This document shows positions 1 through 8,008 of a stretch of 64,000 nucleotides of DNA, in pieces. The stretch comes from Oscillospiraceae bacterium (GTDB lineage: Bacteria; Bacillota; Clostridia; Oscillospirales; Oscillospiraceae). How positions within the stretch are numbered: position 1 is the first letter of the stretch; the number at the start of each line of letters is the position of its first letter. The position numbers and the translations under genes are program-made. The stretch spans positions 1 to 64,000 of the forward strand of contig DAOUQJ010000001.1 of NCBI GenBank assembly GCA_030625685.1, written 5' to 3'. The notes below the pieces were generated by a model. It did not search any database. It was given only the letters and a program-made list of their open reading frames with translations, and had not been told where the DNA came from.

Positions 1-59
1 GTGTTAATGAAGATTTTATATTTTAGAAAAGCGCGATGCTATGATAGCATCGCGCTTTT
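1..59 (+). repeat. Left copy of perfect 59-bp inverted repeat (with internal palindromic terminator)
   Basis: Bases 1-59 are the exact reverse complement of 2017-2075. The inner half is itself a palindrome, GCGCGATGCTA-tga-TAGCATCGCGC flanked by A and T runs, which can act as a bidirectional rho-independent terminator. The outer half is AT-rich. The repeat touches the window edge, so it may extend further left. The two copies enclose a toxin gene and three immunity-like genes. Confidence 0.95.
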
Positions 60-106
60 AAATCAATATCACTCACTGTTTCGACATTGAGTATTCCATT
101 TTTAAA

Positions 107-358
107 TTACTGATTTTCAAGTTTTTGCTCAAGCAAAATCAGTTTATACAAATACTCATATGCATCTTCTTCGTTATCAAACTCTTTTTCAAAGGAAAAA
201 TCTTGTCTTTCGCCAATCATATAGACGCAATAGCCTCCATTTCTTTCATATATCCCAATGGTATATTGACTACGCCCTAACTTACCAATCTCAATATGTG
301 CTGTTTTCAATTTCAATCTTCCTGCGCGCAAATGCTGTTCAAATTCTTCTTTTCTCAT
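107..358 (-). CDS. Small immunity-like protein (TNT-cassette immunity family), copy 4
   Basis: This 83-residue acidic protein has no signal peptide or membrane segment. It shares a pattern with three other small genes in this cluster: an aromatic residue, then VY, then ER, then FDNEEDA, then a C-terminal helix (here YCVY...GERQ...FDNEEDAYEYL). Its position at the end of a TNT toxin cassette suggests an immunity protein that binds and inhibits an NAD+-degrading toxin domain. From memory the pattern resembles the Imm59-type families of polymorphic toxin loci, but this is unverified. The start is preceded by AAGAGGTGG. No toxin lies directly upstream, so it may be an orphan immunity gene kept from a lost toxin or paired with a tip left of base 1. 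Confidence 0.6.
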   Translation of the reverse strand: MRKEEFEQHLRAGRLKLKTAHIEIGKLGRSQYTIGIYERNGGYCVYMIGERQDFSFEKEFDNEEDAYEYLYKLILLEQKLENQ

Positions 359-391
359 TTTTCCACCTCTTCGTTTAAACTATGAAAAGAA

Positions 392-643
392 TCAATTAAA
401 TTTCCTCAAGATTTTATCTGCTCTCAATCGTTTAATAAAATTATCAAACGCCAACTCTTCATTATCAAACCGTATTTCAGAACCAGTTACCATACTTGCT
501 CGTTCATCGGTAGCATATACAGTCCAATAACCATTTTCATTCTTAATACCAACTTCATTTTCTCTATTAAACCTGTTTTCATCTAAATTATAATTTCTTA
601 AATCTTCCTCTTTAATAATCCTTATTGCTTCGTCTCTTTTCAT
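392..643 (-). CDS. Small immunity-like protein (TNT-cassette immunity family), copy 3
   Basis: An 83-residue charged protein, clearly paralogous to the neighbour at 712-960. Both share NRENEV near residue 27, a W/VVY or WTVY strand, DERAS or DEKAS, and a C-terminal RLRADKILR motif. By family logic it is a cytoplasmic immunity protein neutralising a TNT-type NAD+ glycohydrolase tip. It follows its paralogue on the same strand with a 68-bp gap and a GAGGTTCGA ribosome binding site. Two near-duplicate immunity genes behind one toxin suggest a recent duplication or retention of an orphan immunity gene that widens protection. The specificity is inferred, not visible. Confidence 0.65.
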   Translation of the reverse strand: MKRDEAIRIIKEEDLRNYNLDENRFNRENEVGIKNENGYWTVYATDERASMVTGSEIRFDNEELAFDNFIKRLRADKILRKFN

Positions 644-711
644 TCGAACCTCTAATACTACTAATATTTCTTCTATTAAACTAACAAGTCAACAGCTATA
701 CATATTCCTTT

Positions 712-960
712 CTATAGCTCTCTTAGTATTTTGTCAGCTCTCAACCTATCAATGAAATCATCAACTGCTTCTTCCTCACTATGATAAATATCTTCTGAAT
801 TTGCTACCTTACTAGCTTTTTCATCTGTTACATAAACAACCCATTTATCGTTCTTTTGCATTATTACAACTTCATTTTCTCTATTGTATCTATCTTCATT
901 TAGATTATAGCCTTTTAGCTTTTCTTTTTGAATAATTATTTCTGCCTCATTAATATTCAT
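712..960 (-). CDS. Probable cognate immunity protein of the orphan TNT toxin, copy 2
   Basis: This 82-residue protein starts 9 bp downstream of the stop of the stand-alone TNT toxin gene, with an AGGAGG ribosome binding site in the gap. Tight toxin-then-immunity spacing is the usual layout of polymorphic toxin modules, so this is the best candidate for the cognate inhibitor of the 970-1953 product. It shares NRENEV, WVVY, DEK and the C-terminal RLRADKILR block with 392-643, and the looser aromatic-VY-ER-EEDA pattern with 107-358 and 2131-2400. It lacks a signal peptide, so it should act in the cytoplasm. The family assignment is by pattern only. Confidence 0.7.
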   Translation of the reverse strand: MNINEAEIIIQKEKLKGYNLNEDRYNRENEVVIMQKNDKWVVYVTDEKASKVANSEDIYHSEEEAVDDFIDRLRADKILREL

Positions 961-969
961 TGTTTCCTC

Positions 970-1953
970 CTAGTTCAACTCTTTCAATAATCCTAATCTA
1001 CTTAACTGGTCAACTGTCAATGGAAATTCATATTGAATTGCTCTACCTGAACCCCAACCATGAACTTTAGCTACTTCACCTTTATATGCTACTAGCCTAC
1101 TGTAATCGCGTTTGTAGTATTTTCTTACCGTAGCCTCAATTTCACTTTTCAGCTTAATATCTTTACATCTATCAACATACTCTTCAATTTTGTTGAAATC
1201 TCCAGTTACTTCAAACTGATGATAATTAGATAAATCTTCTAAGTATGGTAATGAACGTTCATCATATGAATAGGCCTGTCCTTCTATTACAGGAGATGAA
1301 TATCTACCATAATGATTGCCATACCTATCTATCACTTCACCCGAATGCGGAATAAAATCTTCCTTAATTGCTTTTCCTTCAGCATTCAAAGTATAACCAC
1401 CATCTGTTGCCTTACTCCAGTCAATACTGCCGTCTGCTTTTAATACACTAGAATCCTTGGGAATCTGAACATACTCTGGCCATTCGCCATTTTGCGTATA
1501 ATCATCAACGTAGTTCGTCCCATTTATAGAATCTAATTTACTCAAGTAACGGGTCAATTCATCTGTATTGCATTTTGTTAGTTTTAATAGTTCACCTGTA
1601 TGATTCTTTGACTTCTCAGTTCTTAATATATTTGCAGAAACCTCTTGCTTTGTTTGCTCGATTGCTAACCCATTACTTTGACCATTTCGCTGAAGAGCAT
1701 TTGACAAGGTGCTGTTGATGTCGCTCTTGAGTAGTCCAGTTTCTTTTAGTTTTGTGACAAGCTTTTCTGGCAAAGTGCCTTCTTGCACTTTCGTCTGCAA
1801 TAGTGTTTTTGCCTCTGGATTGTCTTTGAGCTCATTATATATACGATTTACATTATTTTCAAGTGTTTCTGGCGTTTGCACTGCCTGTGTGTTTGCCAGT
1901 GAATCGATTTGCTCTTTCACAGCTTGTTGAAGTCCAGTCGTCACTTCTTGCAT
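970..1953 (-). CDS. Stand-alone (orphan-type) TNT-domain NAD+ glycohydrolase toxin
   Basis: The 327-residue protein has two parts. Residues 1-110 are a helical, Gln/Asn-rich linker that resembles the linker of the 1,230-residue protein and ends in QTKQEVS. Residues about 165-327 match the TNT (tuberculosis necrotizing toxin) fold: DRYG...GR (Arg about 210), YHQ (His about 245), and a Gln (about 307) in the final IQYEFP strand, followed by the family's LGLL ending. TNT enzymes hydrolyse NAD+ to nicotinamide and ADP-ribose and kill the target cell; the Arg/His/Gln set is the known active site. It has its own GGGAG site 6 nt before the ATG, so it can be expressed alone. It has no secretion signal. 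It may be a spare tip or a cassette awaiting recombination. Confidence 0.82.
   Translation of the reverse strand: MQEVTTGLQQAVKEQIDSLANTQAVQTPETLENNVNRIYNELKDNPEAKTLLQTKVQEGTLPEKLVTKLKETGLLKSDINSTLSNALQRNGQSNGLAIEQTKQEVSANILRTEKSKNHTGELLKLTKCNTDELTRYLSKLDSINGTNYVDDYTQNGEWPEYVQIPKDSSVLKADGSIDWSKATDGGYTLNAEGKAIKEDFIPHSGEVIDRYGNHYGRYSSPVIEGQAYSYDERSLPYLEDLSNYHQFEVTGDFNKIEEYVDRCKDIKLKSEIEATVRKYYKRDYSRLVAYKGEVAKVHGWGSGRAIQYEFPLTVDQLSRLGLLKELN
1636..1660 (-). repeat. 25-bp direct repeat, copy in orphan toxin gene
   Basis: Twenty-five bases identical to 3144-3168, in the same orientation and reading frame. Both copies encode the QTKQEVS junction just upstream of a TNT domain. The DNA on each side diverges. 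Confidence 0.9.
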
Positions 1954-2016
1954 GGTTATCTCCCAAGGTTTTCACGAAATTGAGTTCTGTGTTTATCTAT
2001 GTTTCAAGGTACAAAA

Positions 2017-2075
2017 AAAAGCGCGATGCTATCATAGCATCGCGCTTTTCTAAAATATAAAATCTTCATTAACAC
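2017..2075 (-). repeat. Right copy of perfect 59-bp inverted repeat
   Basis: Exact reverse complement of bases 1-59. It lies between the immunity-like gene at 2131-2400 and the start of the orphan toxin gene at 1953. The palindrome at 2021-2045 can terminate transcription coming from the 1,230-residue toxin and its immunity gene, separating that unit from the orphan cassette. The outer edge (CATTAACACCT) shares ten bases, ATTAACACCT, with the ribosome-binding region of the large gene at about 6109-6118. Confidence 0.95.
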
Positions 2076-2130
2076 CTATGATATATAACTATCCTAAATA
2101 TAATTTGATTACTTATTAACTTACTTATCT

Positions 2131-2400
2131 CTAATTAAATTTTTTTAATTCTTTCATTCTATCCTTTCCCTTCTTTTCAATAGACAGATAATTATAAATC
2201 ATATTACATGCATCTTCTTCATTATCAAAAGATTCAACAATATGGTATCCGCCTCTCTCATATGATTGATATACTTGCCATTTCCCCTCAGAAAATAATA
2301 AACCTAATTCATCATCTTGCATTGGATTGAAATCAATATTATGTCTACATATTGTCAATCCCTCTTGTTTAATTCGTTGCCTTAATTCTTTAATATTCAA
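2131..2400 (-). CDS. Probable cognate immunity protein of the virion TNT toxin, copy 1
   Basis: An 89-residue protein that starts 15 bp after the stop of the 1,230-residue toxin gene. It probably uses a TTG start behind GAGGTGAGG. Residues about 40-70 carry KWQVY, YERGG and FDNEEDA, the pattern shared by all four small genes of the cluster, followed by a Lys-rich C-terminus. Its position directly behind the TNT-encoding 3' end makes it the likely inhibitor of that toxin. It would protect the lysogen from the NADase it makes for its virions. The sequence is diverged from 392-643 and 712-960, as expected if each matches a different TNT tip. Confidence 0.7.
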   Translation of the reverse strand: MNIKELRQRIKQEGLTICRHNIDFNPMQDDELGLLFSEGKWQVYQSYERGGYHIVESFDNEEDACNMIYNYLSIEKKGKDRMKELKKFN

Positions 2401-2415
2401 ATCCTCACCTCATTA

Positions 2416-5400
2416 TTATAATTCACTTATCATGCCAAGAGCTTCAAGCATTTCAACAGGAAGCGGCAATTGTAATTGTGTCCCACCCATTTTAGAACCA
2501 AAAGCAGGTGCAATTTCTCCAATAAATGCTTTTAATTCTACATTGTGTCTTTCTATATAAGACATAATACTATTCTTAATATCTAAATCCTCACAATTAT
2601 CAATAACACGTTGCAAGTTACTAAAATTTTGTTCAATTATATACTTGTGATAAGCATTTGGATTCTTAACATATGGTAATCCTCTCATATCAAAATCAAC
2701 ACTCAAACCATTTTCAACTGGTGAAACAAATCTGCCAGAATTATCTCCATAACGATCAAACTCTGTCCCTTTACGTGGATATACCTTGCTTTTCTTTGGA
2801 TTTCCATTAATATCTAATTCAAATCCATCATCTTTGGGCCACTTCACTTTAGCTGTCTCATCAAGAAACATAAAATCTTTAACAACTAATACATCAGTAT
2901 CAACACCATCATCCATAGCCTTGCTAAAGATTTTAAGATTTAGTTCAAATTTTTGTTTATTCGTTAATGTTGAAATATCTATGTCATCCAACAAGCTATA
3001 GATAGTATTATTATTAGCTGTTTTAAATGATGTTCCTTCCACAGCATTTATTATATAATCATAGTTCGAACTTTGAATAACCCTTGACAATTCCTCAAAT
3101 AAGGAAAAATCCGACTTTGGTTCACCAGTCATCCATGTATTTTCAGAAACCTCTTGCTTTGTTTGCTCTGATGCTAGCGTATTGTTTGTTGTATTCTGCT
3201 GGGTTTCTTGTGTCAGTGAGCCATGGAACCTTTGATTGAGCTTTCCACTGTCTAAATACTGCGCGACTGCCTTGACAGGCAGTTTTCCTGCATCGACTTG
3301 TTCTAGTAAATTGGTGCGAATCGCATCATAGCCTTTGCCTTGATTATAGTAATGATTTACAATTTTTTCAAGTGTTTCTTGCATTTTCACCTGATGCGTT
3401 TGTGTGCCTGTTCCAGTTTCCTTTGAAACAAGAGGATTTGTTTGTCCTTGTGCTGTGTCTTTTACCATTGGCAACATACCTGCTCTGTCACTGTTTTTCT
3501 CAGGATTTGCACTCTGTGTATACTCTTTATCATTTAGCATATACTGGGTATTGACAGTGTTTTGTTCTTGTGATACATTGTCATTAGAAGCTACCTCCTT
3601 CTGCGTTACCTGAGTATTATTACTCGGAGCTACGTTTGGGGTGGCTTCTATTTTTGTTGGCTTCATGTTGACAATATCGTATAGGTGTTCTTTATTATCT
3701 GCATGAATTGCAGTAACGACATCTATAGTGTAATCACGTCCTCCGACCCGCATGTTTACATTGCCGCGATTAAAACTTTTTATTTTATCTCTTCTAGCAT
3801 GCTTCAAAGATTCATTTTTTATGGTTGATGCAGCTTTTGTCAATTCATCAGCATTATTCGCTGAACGCAACTTATCTTTATACTTTTGGGGACTATTATT
3901 TTTCAACCTTTTGGTATATTCGGAATAGGCAAACTCTCGTGTTGTTTGCTTATTTAAACCAACCACAAAATTACCCATATCAATTCCATTACTGAACTTA
4001 CTTTTGATTGTTTCTTTAACAGTTTTAGTCCAGTCTTTTCTGGGCACACCTTCTAAGATATCCTCGTCTATTTCAACAAATGAATTTCCCTGTACATCTT
4101 TTCTAATCTTATATTGTGTGCCATTTTGCGATGTAACATCTTGTTGCATCGCTTTTTCATACAATCTTTGAGCGTCAATCAAAAACTTTGCATCATGGTC
4201 TGCGCCAATTTTGTGGACTGCATCTTGAATCCAGTGGTAGATTTTTTGGAATAGGTTAGGATTTTCTATGGATATGCGTTTGACAAAGGCTTCATCTTCA
4301 AACAAGCCACGGTTTTCCATGAAACTGGCTACCGCTTCTTTCGATGCACCCGCATCGTCTAACTCGATGCCTTCTTTTGCATAGCGCTCTGTAATTTGTG
4401 ATTTTACACTGCCAAATTCTTCTCCCATATGCGCTTGCACCATGTTAGAGAGTTCCTCATATTGCCCTGTGCTTTCGATATGATGGGTCAACTCATGCGT
4501 CAACACGTTTGTCACTGGGTTTGCACTGTCTAGCGCAATCGTTATCTTGCCGTCTTTGTACTTGCCACCTATGTTCTGACCCAAGGTGTTGACAAAATTG
4601 AGTTCAGTGTTGAAGCGTTTTGCTATTTCGCGCGCCTTTTCCATTTCTGCTGTCTTTTTCCGTATGCCTACTTCTGTGTTAGTCTTGGATGACAGCGCCG
4701 AATTTTGAGTGTTATTGGGCAAGCCTGCCGAAAGCGTTCCGACACTTTGTTTCCCTTTTGAGGTGTTCGATACTGGAGCAGCCATGTTATTCACGCTCTT
4801 TTGCGTCAGGGTTTGATTGGCATGTGGCAAACTTCCTTGGGTTGTGTATGCCTGTGGTGTCTGTGTCAAACCTCTCGCGTTGCCAACGGCAACACCTCCC
4901 CCCGCAAAGACCCCGCCGAGTATCATCCCTGCCCCTGCACCCTTTAGCAAATCAACAAAAGAGAATTTCGCATTGGGGTCTTGGTATGCCTTATCCGCTA
5001 CGTAGGTTGCTATGTAAGAAATCGATTCTTCAGTTGCCTCTGTTCCCATCTGTTCGAAAATCGCCCGAACGGCTTTTTTCCCCGATGGACCTTTGACGAG
5101 TTTTGCAATTTTACCAATGGGCACAGCCTCGGTTGCCGCTTCAATCGCCCCAGCTAACACACCTCGCTGAAACGACTGCCTGGCTCCAATGCCTTGCGCA
5201 TTCACCTCATAGGTTTTGTGTCCACCTGCCATACCAGCAGCAAGCGCGCCACCAGCCACTGGATTCACAGCGCCAACCGCCAACACTGGCACCATTTCGC
5301 TCGCCGTCATATATAGGTCAAAGACTGTTTTTTCACCATCCGTCATGTCTTCGGTGACATACGCGTAATCTTCTGCGATCTCTTGGTTCTTTTTTTGAAA

Positions 5401-6108
5401 ATAACTATCTGGGTCAACCACTGTGCTGACCGCCACTTTATCTAGTTCCGCTTTCAGATAATCTAAATGCTCTTTCGCTTCTTTTTGTGACATGCCTAGC
5501 ACATCTTCTGCAGTGCGAAGGCTACCTTTTGCTTGCTGTATTTGAAATTGATTCCATCGCCCCAAAAACTCATTGTATGCCTTTCTTGCTTCATCGTCTT
5601 CGTGGTTATGAAACGTATTTGTCCAACAGTCTTTTCCCGCTTGCACTGTGGTTTCTCCAAAAGAACCAAGGGCGGCACCAGCTTTTCGAAACCCTAAGGT
5701 GGCACGTTTTTCTCGCTTGTCAATGGCTTCATAATCCAGCTTCTCTCCTTTTAGCCCCGCCAAGATATCATCGTGTATGGTTGGGCTATTTCTTTTGCGA
5801 GTAGGTTTTGCTTGATTATCTATCTCCTTGCCTTTTTGTATATTGGCTTTTGGTAAACTAGGCAAACTTTTAATTCGATTATTTGCATCAGCTTGTTTCT
5901 GGTTGAATTGGTTTTGAAGTTGTTGCGTAAAAGGAAGTTGTCTATTGAGTATGTCAAAACTCGTATTCAATGACAGTTGTTGCGTTGGTTTTACTTGCGC
6001 GTTAAGAATTTTCTGCACTTCTTGTTGAAAAACACTGCTTTTAATCTGTTTTGCTTGCGCTTGCGTCTGAGCTAATATTTTTTGTTGTTCTTCTTCAAAT
6101 GTAGTCAT
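2416..6108 (-). CDS. Virion polyvalent protein with zincin and C-terminal TNT NADase toxin domain
   Basis: A 1,230-residue, multi-domain protein at the end of the phage structural genes. Residues 1-115 are Gln-rich and helical. About 260-410 contain Gly/Ala-rich hydrophobic segments typical of ejected phage proteins that insert in membranes. Residues 538-542 are HELTH, a zinc metallopeptidase motif, with a possible third ligand in the EAVASF helix near 591. About 660-825 look like a phage large-polyvalent-protein-associated domain. After a low-complexity linker ending in QTKQEVS, residues about 1090-1230 form a TNT domain with Arg about 1119 (DRYG), His about 1154 (YHK) and Gln about 1211 (GGTQ). 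The likely role is a protein injected with phage DNA that degrades NAD+. The 3' part is visibly more AT-rich than bases 4200-5800, consistent with exchange. The ATG follows GAGGTG. TNT call firm; delivery inferred. Confidence 0.85.
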   Translation of the reverse strand: MTTFEEEQQKILAQTQAQAKQIKSSVFQQEVQKILNAQVKPTQQLSLNTSFDILNRQLPFTQQLQNQFNQKQADANNRIKSLPSLPKANIQKGKEIDNQAKPTRKRNSPTIHDDILAGLKGEKLDYEAIDKREKRATLGFRKAGAALGSFGETTVQAGKDCWTNTFHNHEDDEARKAYNEFLGRWNQFQIQQAKGSLRTAEDVLGMSQKEAKEHLDYLKAELDKVAVSTVVDPDSYFQKKNQEIAEDYAYVTEDMTDGEKTVFDLYMTASEMVPVLAVGAVNPVAGGALAAGMAGGHKTYEVNAQGIGARQSFQRGVLAGAIEAATEAVPIGKIAKLVKGPSGKKAVRAIFEQMGTEATEESISYIATYVADKAYQDPNAKFSFVDLLKGAGAGMILGGVFAGGGVAVGNARGLTQTPQAYTTQGSLPHANQTLTQKSVNNMAAPVSNTSKGKQSVGTLSAGLPNNTQNSALSSKTNTEVGIRKKTAEMEKAREIAKRFNTELNFVNTLGQNIGGKYKDGKITIALDSANPVTNVLTHELTHHIESTGQYEELSNMVQAHMGEEFGSVKSQITERYAKEGIELDDAGASKEAVASFMENRGLFEDEAFVKRISIENPNLFQKIYHWIQDAVHKIGADHDAKFLIDAQRLYEKAMQQDVTSQNGTQYKIRKDVQGNSFVEIDEDILEGVPRKDWTKTVKETIKSKFSNGIDMGNFVVGLNKQTTREFAYSEYTKRLKNNSPQKYKDKLRSANNADELTKAASTIKNESLKHARRDKIKSFNRGNVNMRVGGRDYTIDVVTAIHADNKEHLYDIVNMKPTKIEATPNVAPSNNTQVTQKEVASNDNVSQEQNTVNTQYMLNDKEYTQSANPEKNSDRAGMLPMVKDTAQGQTNPLVSKETGTGTQTHQVKMQETLEKIVNHYYNQGKGYDAIRTNLLEQVDAGKLPVKAVAQYLDSGKLNQRFHGSLTQETQQNTTNNTLASEQTKQEVSENTWMTGEPKSDFSLFEELSRVIQSSNYDYIINAVEGTSFKTANNNTIYSLLDDIDISTLTNKQKFELNLKIFSKAMDDGVDTDVLVVKDFMFLDETAKVKWPKDDGFELDINGNPKKSKVYPRKGTEFDRYGDNSGRFVSPVENGLSVDFDMRGLPYVKNPNAYHKYIIEQNFSNLQRVIDNCEDLDIKNSIMSYIERHNVELKAFIGEIAPAFGSKMGGTQLQLPLPVEMLEALGMISEL
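3144..3168 (-). repeat. 25-bp direct repeat, copy in virion toxin gene
   Basis: Identical to 1636-1660 and in the same frame (QTKQEVS). It marks the border between the shared linker and the exchangeable TNT tip. Homologous recombination between the copies would fuse the orphan tip in frame to the 1,230-residue backbone. Confidence 0.9.
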
Positions 6109-6132
6109 ATTAACACCTCATAAACTCCATAA

Positions 6133-7686
6133 TTAAAAAATTCCTGGAGGAGGTAGTACCGTACCAGGTAAAGTGGCCTGAATCCACATCTTTCCATCCG
6201 TTGTTTGTGTAATCATGATTTTACCTTCTTTTATTAATTGACCAACTTCTTCCACTGTTTTTACGTGTCCATATCCTGCCCTTTGAAGGCTTTCCAAATT
6301 TATTTTTGATGCGTCTAATGGCGTTCCTTGAGTTTGCATTGCGTTTGTCTCTGAAACACCTGCATCATTGATGACACCTGGCAATCTAAATGAGACTTTA
6401 CCGTTTGGTCCTTCATAAATTTCTGCTTTCTTGTCTGTAACCATTCGAATCGCGGTGGCTAAGTCGATAGGTCCTTGTTGCAAATCCAAAATGCTATCCA
6501 TGTTGTAGTCATCAGGGTTATACCCACCATTCGGGTCATAGGCATCTCCTCCCGAAGATTTGTTACTAGTCTTTCTACGATATGACTGATAGGCTTGTGG
6601 TGCATATTGTGCATTTGCCGATTGTATTTGTTCGTCTGTCCATCCATGCTCTCTCATTCCTTCAAAATTTCTCCACATCTTAGATTCAGAAAAATCTTTA
6701 TTATATTCTGCCTGTTGGTAGGCTAGGGTTTTTTGTCCGTTATATATTCCTGTCAGTTGTGCTTCTTGCAAAGCCAGTGCATCATTACGAGCAATGTCAT
6801 TCATCCCTGCTTGCAAGTAAGACTCGGCGATTTTCTCTGCATTGTTTAAAACATACTGCGCTGTTTGCAAATCGCCACTGGCGCGCAGATTTTCAACCGC
6901 CAAATCAATGTCTGCAATTGCCTGATTTTTTGCAACTTCTGTTTTTTGCAATTGCTTCTGATATGCCGTCTGTGCACCCAGCAAGGTGCTCTCTGCTGCC
7001 CCACCCGTGATGCCAACTGTGCGAAGCTGTTGCGGAATATCGCGTTTATTTTGCATATAACTGACGTATGCCTGCCGAGCCGAATCTTTATACGCACGCT
7101 CAATGTCCTTTTTTTGTGTGTTAAGCTGTCTTGTGCCCTGTCGCACCGCTGTCCCTATCTGCTCTTCTGCTAATCGTTCGGTTTCTTTGAGCTTTTTTTC
7201 GTAAATCGCTGCTTGATCGGCATAAGACTGGTTGTTTCCATACGTCGTTACTAGCATCACATCATTGACACTTGCTGGGTTTCCAGATATAACTCCTCCA
7301 GACAAGCCCGCTGGTTGTACATTGGAATCCCCCACGATATACGCACTGCCATCTACGCCACCTGAATAACCACCGTTATCTTTTCTGGAGGCTTCTAACT
7401 GCTTCCAATACGCATTCTTCCCCTCTTCATCCCCAATGGCATCTGCATCACGATACCCCTCTTTGGATTCAATTAAGTCACTTGCAAAATATGAATTGGT
7501 CTGCGCAAGGGAAAGATCCTGATCGGAAATAAAAATATCAGGATTGTCTTCTCTCCATGCATTAAACTCATCTGAGTCGGTTTGATGGGACTTTCTTTTT
7601 TTCTTATTTGTAGCAGACTTTACGTGTTCACTCACATCTTTCATGACTTTTGTCCCTATAGAAAAGATTGAACCTATTATACTCAT
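6133..7686 (-). CDS. Phage internal virion or ejection-type coiled-coil protein
   Basis: A 517-residue protein in the phage late operon, 24 bp upstream of the polyvalent toxin gene. The middle (about residues 165-300) is a long Gln/Ala/Lys-rich helical region likely to form coiled coils. The C-terminal third is Gly/Asn-rich, with a region around 410-510 that may be a small folded domain. It has no signal peptide or catalytic motif. In short-tailed phages, genes at this position encode internal proteins ejected with DNA, and this is the best guess here. It probably works together with the adjacent toxin-bearing protein, since the two form a tight two-gene unit. The exact family is not recognised. 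Confidence 0.6.
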   Translation of the reverse strand: MSIIGSIFSIGTKVMKDVSEHVKSATNKKKRKSHQTDSDEFNAWREDNPDIFISDQDLSLAQTNSYFASDLIESKEGYRDADAIGDEEGKNAYWKQLEASRKDNGGYSGGVDGSAYIVGDSNVQPAGLSGGVISGNPASVNDVMLVTTYGNNQSYADQAAIYEKKLKETERLAEEQIGTAVRQGTRQLNTQKKDIERAYKDSARQAYVSYMQNKRDIPQQLRTVGITGGAAESTLLGAQTAYQKQLQKTEVAKNQAIADIDLAVENLRASGDLQTAQYVLNNAEKIAESYLQAGMNDIARNDALALQEAQLTGIYNGQKTLAYQQAEYNKDFSESKMWRNFEGMREHGWTDEQIQSANAQYAPQAYQSYRRKTSNKSSGGDAYDPNGGYNPDDYNMDSILDLQQGPIDLATAIRMVTDKKAEIYEGPNGKVSFRLPGVINDAGVSETNAMQTQGTPLDASKINLESLQRAGYGHVKTVEEVGQLIKEGKIMITQTTDGKMWIQATLPGTVLPPPGIF

Positions 7687-8008
7687 ACTGATCCCCTTTC
7701 TTAATTAATATCTTTGGCTTTTATAAAGACGGTGACTTTATCTGTTATATCGTTTGTAAAAACTATGTTTTATGCTAGCAACTCTTAGTTTGCACACATT
7801 AACAGGGGCTAAAAGGCTAGCTCGTAGCGTTGGTTGGTATTCCATCATCTCCCACTTCTAAAATAGCCTAATAATACCTCTTTTCCATGAAAAACGCGCT
7901 AGGCGAATAGCCTAACGCATTTCATATTTTTGTGTAGTTTTTTATGAATCGAAACTAGAGAAGATCTAAATTGTAGCTATACTGTGGCTACTGCCTGTTA
8001 TTCAAAAA
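7687..8008. other. Intergenic gap with late-operon terminator
   Basis: A 322-bp gap between the fibre gene and the ejection-type genes. It holds the hairpin terminator at 7890-7918 and presumably a promoter for 6133-7686. No convincing -35/-10 pair and no open frame were found. Confidence 0.5.
7890..7918 (-). terminator. Rho-independent terminator after the fibre genes
   Basis: On the minus strand a 9-bp stem (GCGTTAGGC / GCCTAGCGC, one G-T pair) with a 5-nt loop is followed by TTTTT. It lies about 90 bp after the stop at 8009. Confidence 0.7.

Noticed and set aside
1..40. Short plus-strand frame starting ATGAAGATT inside the left inverted repeat
   Set aside because: It reads through the palindrome and ends soon; the RBS-like GTGTTA is part of the repeat, not evidence of a gene.
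4689..5804. Several plus-strand frames inside the 1,230-residue gene
   Set aside because: They are antisense shadows of a conserved multi-domain coding sequence.
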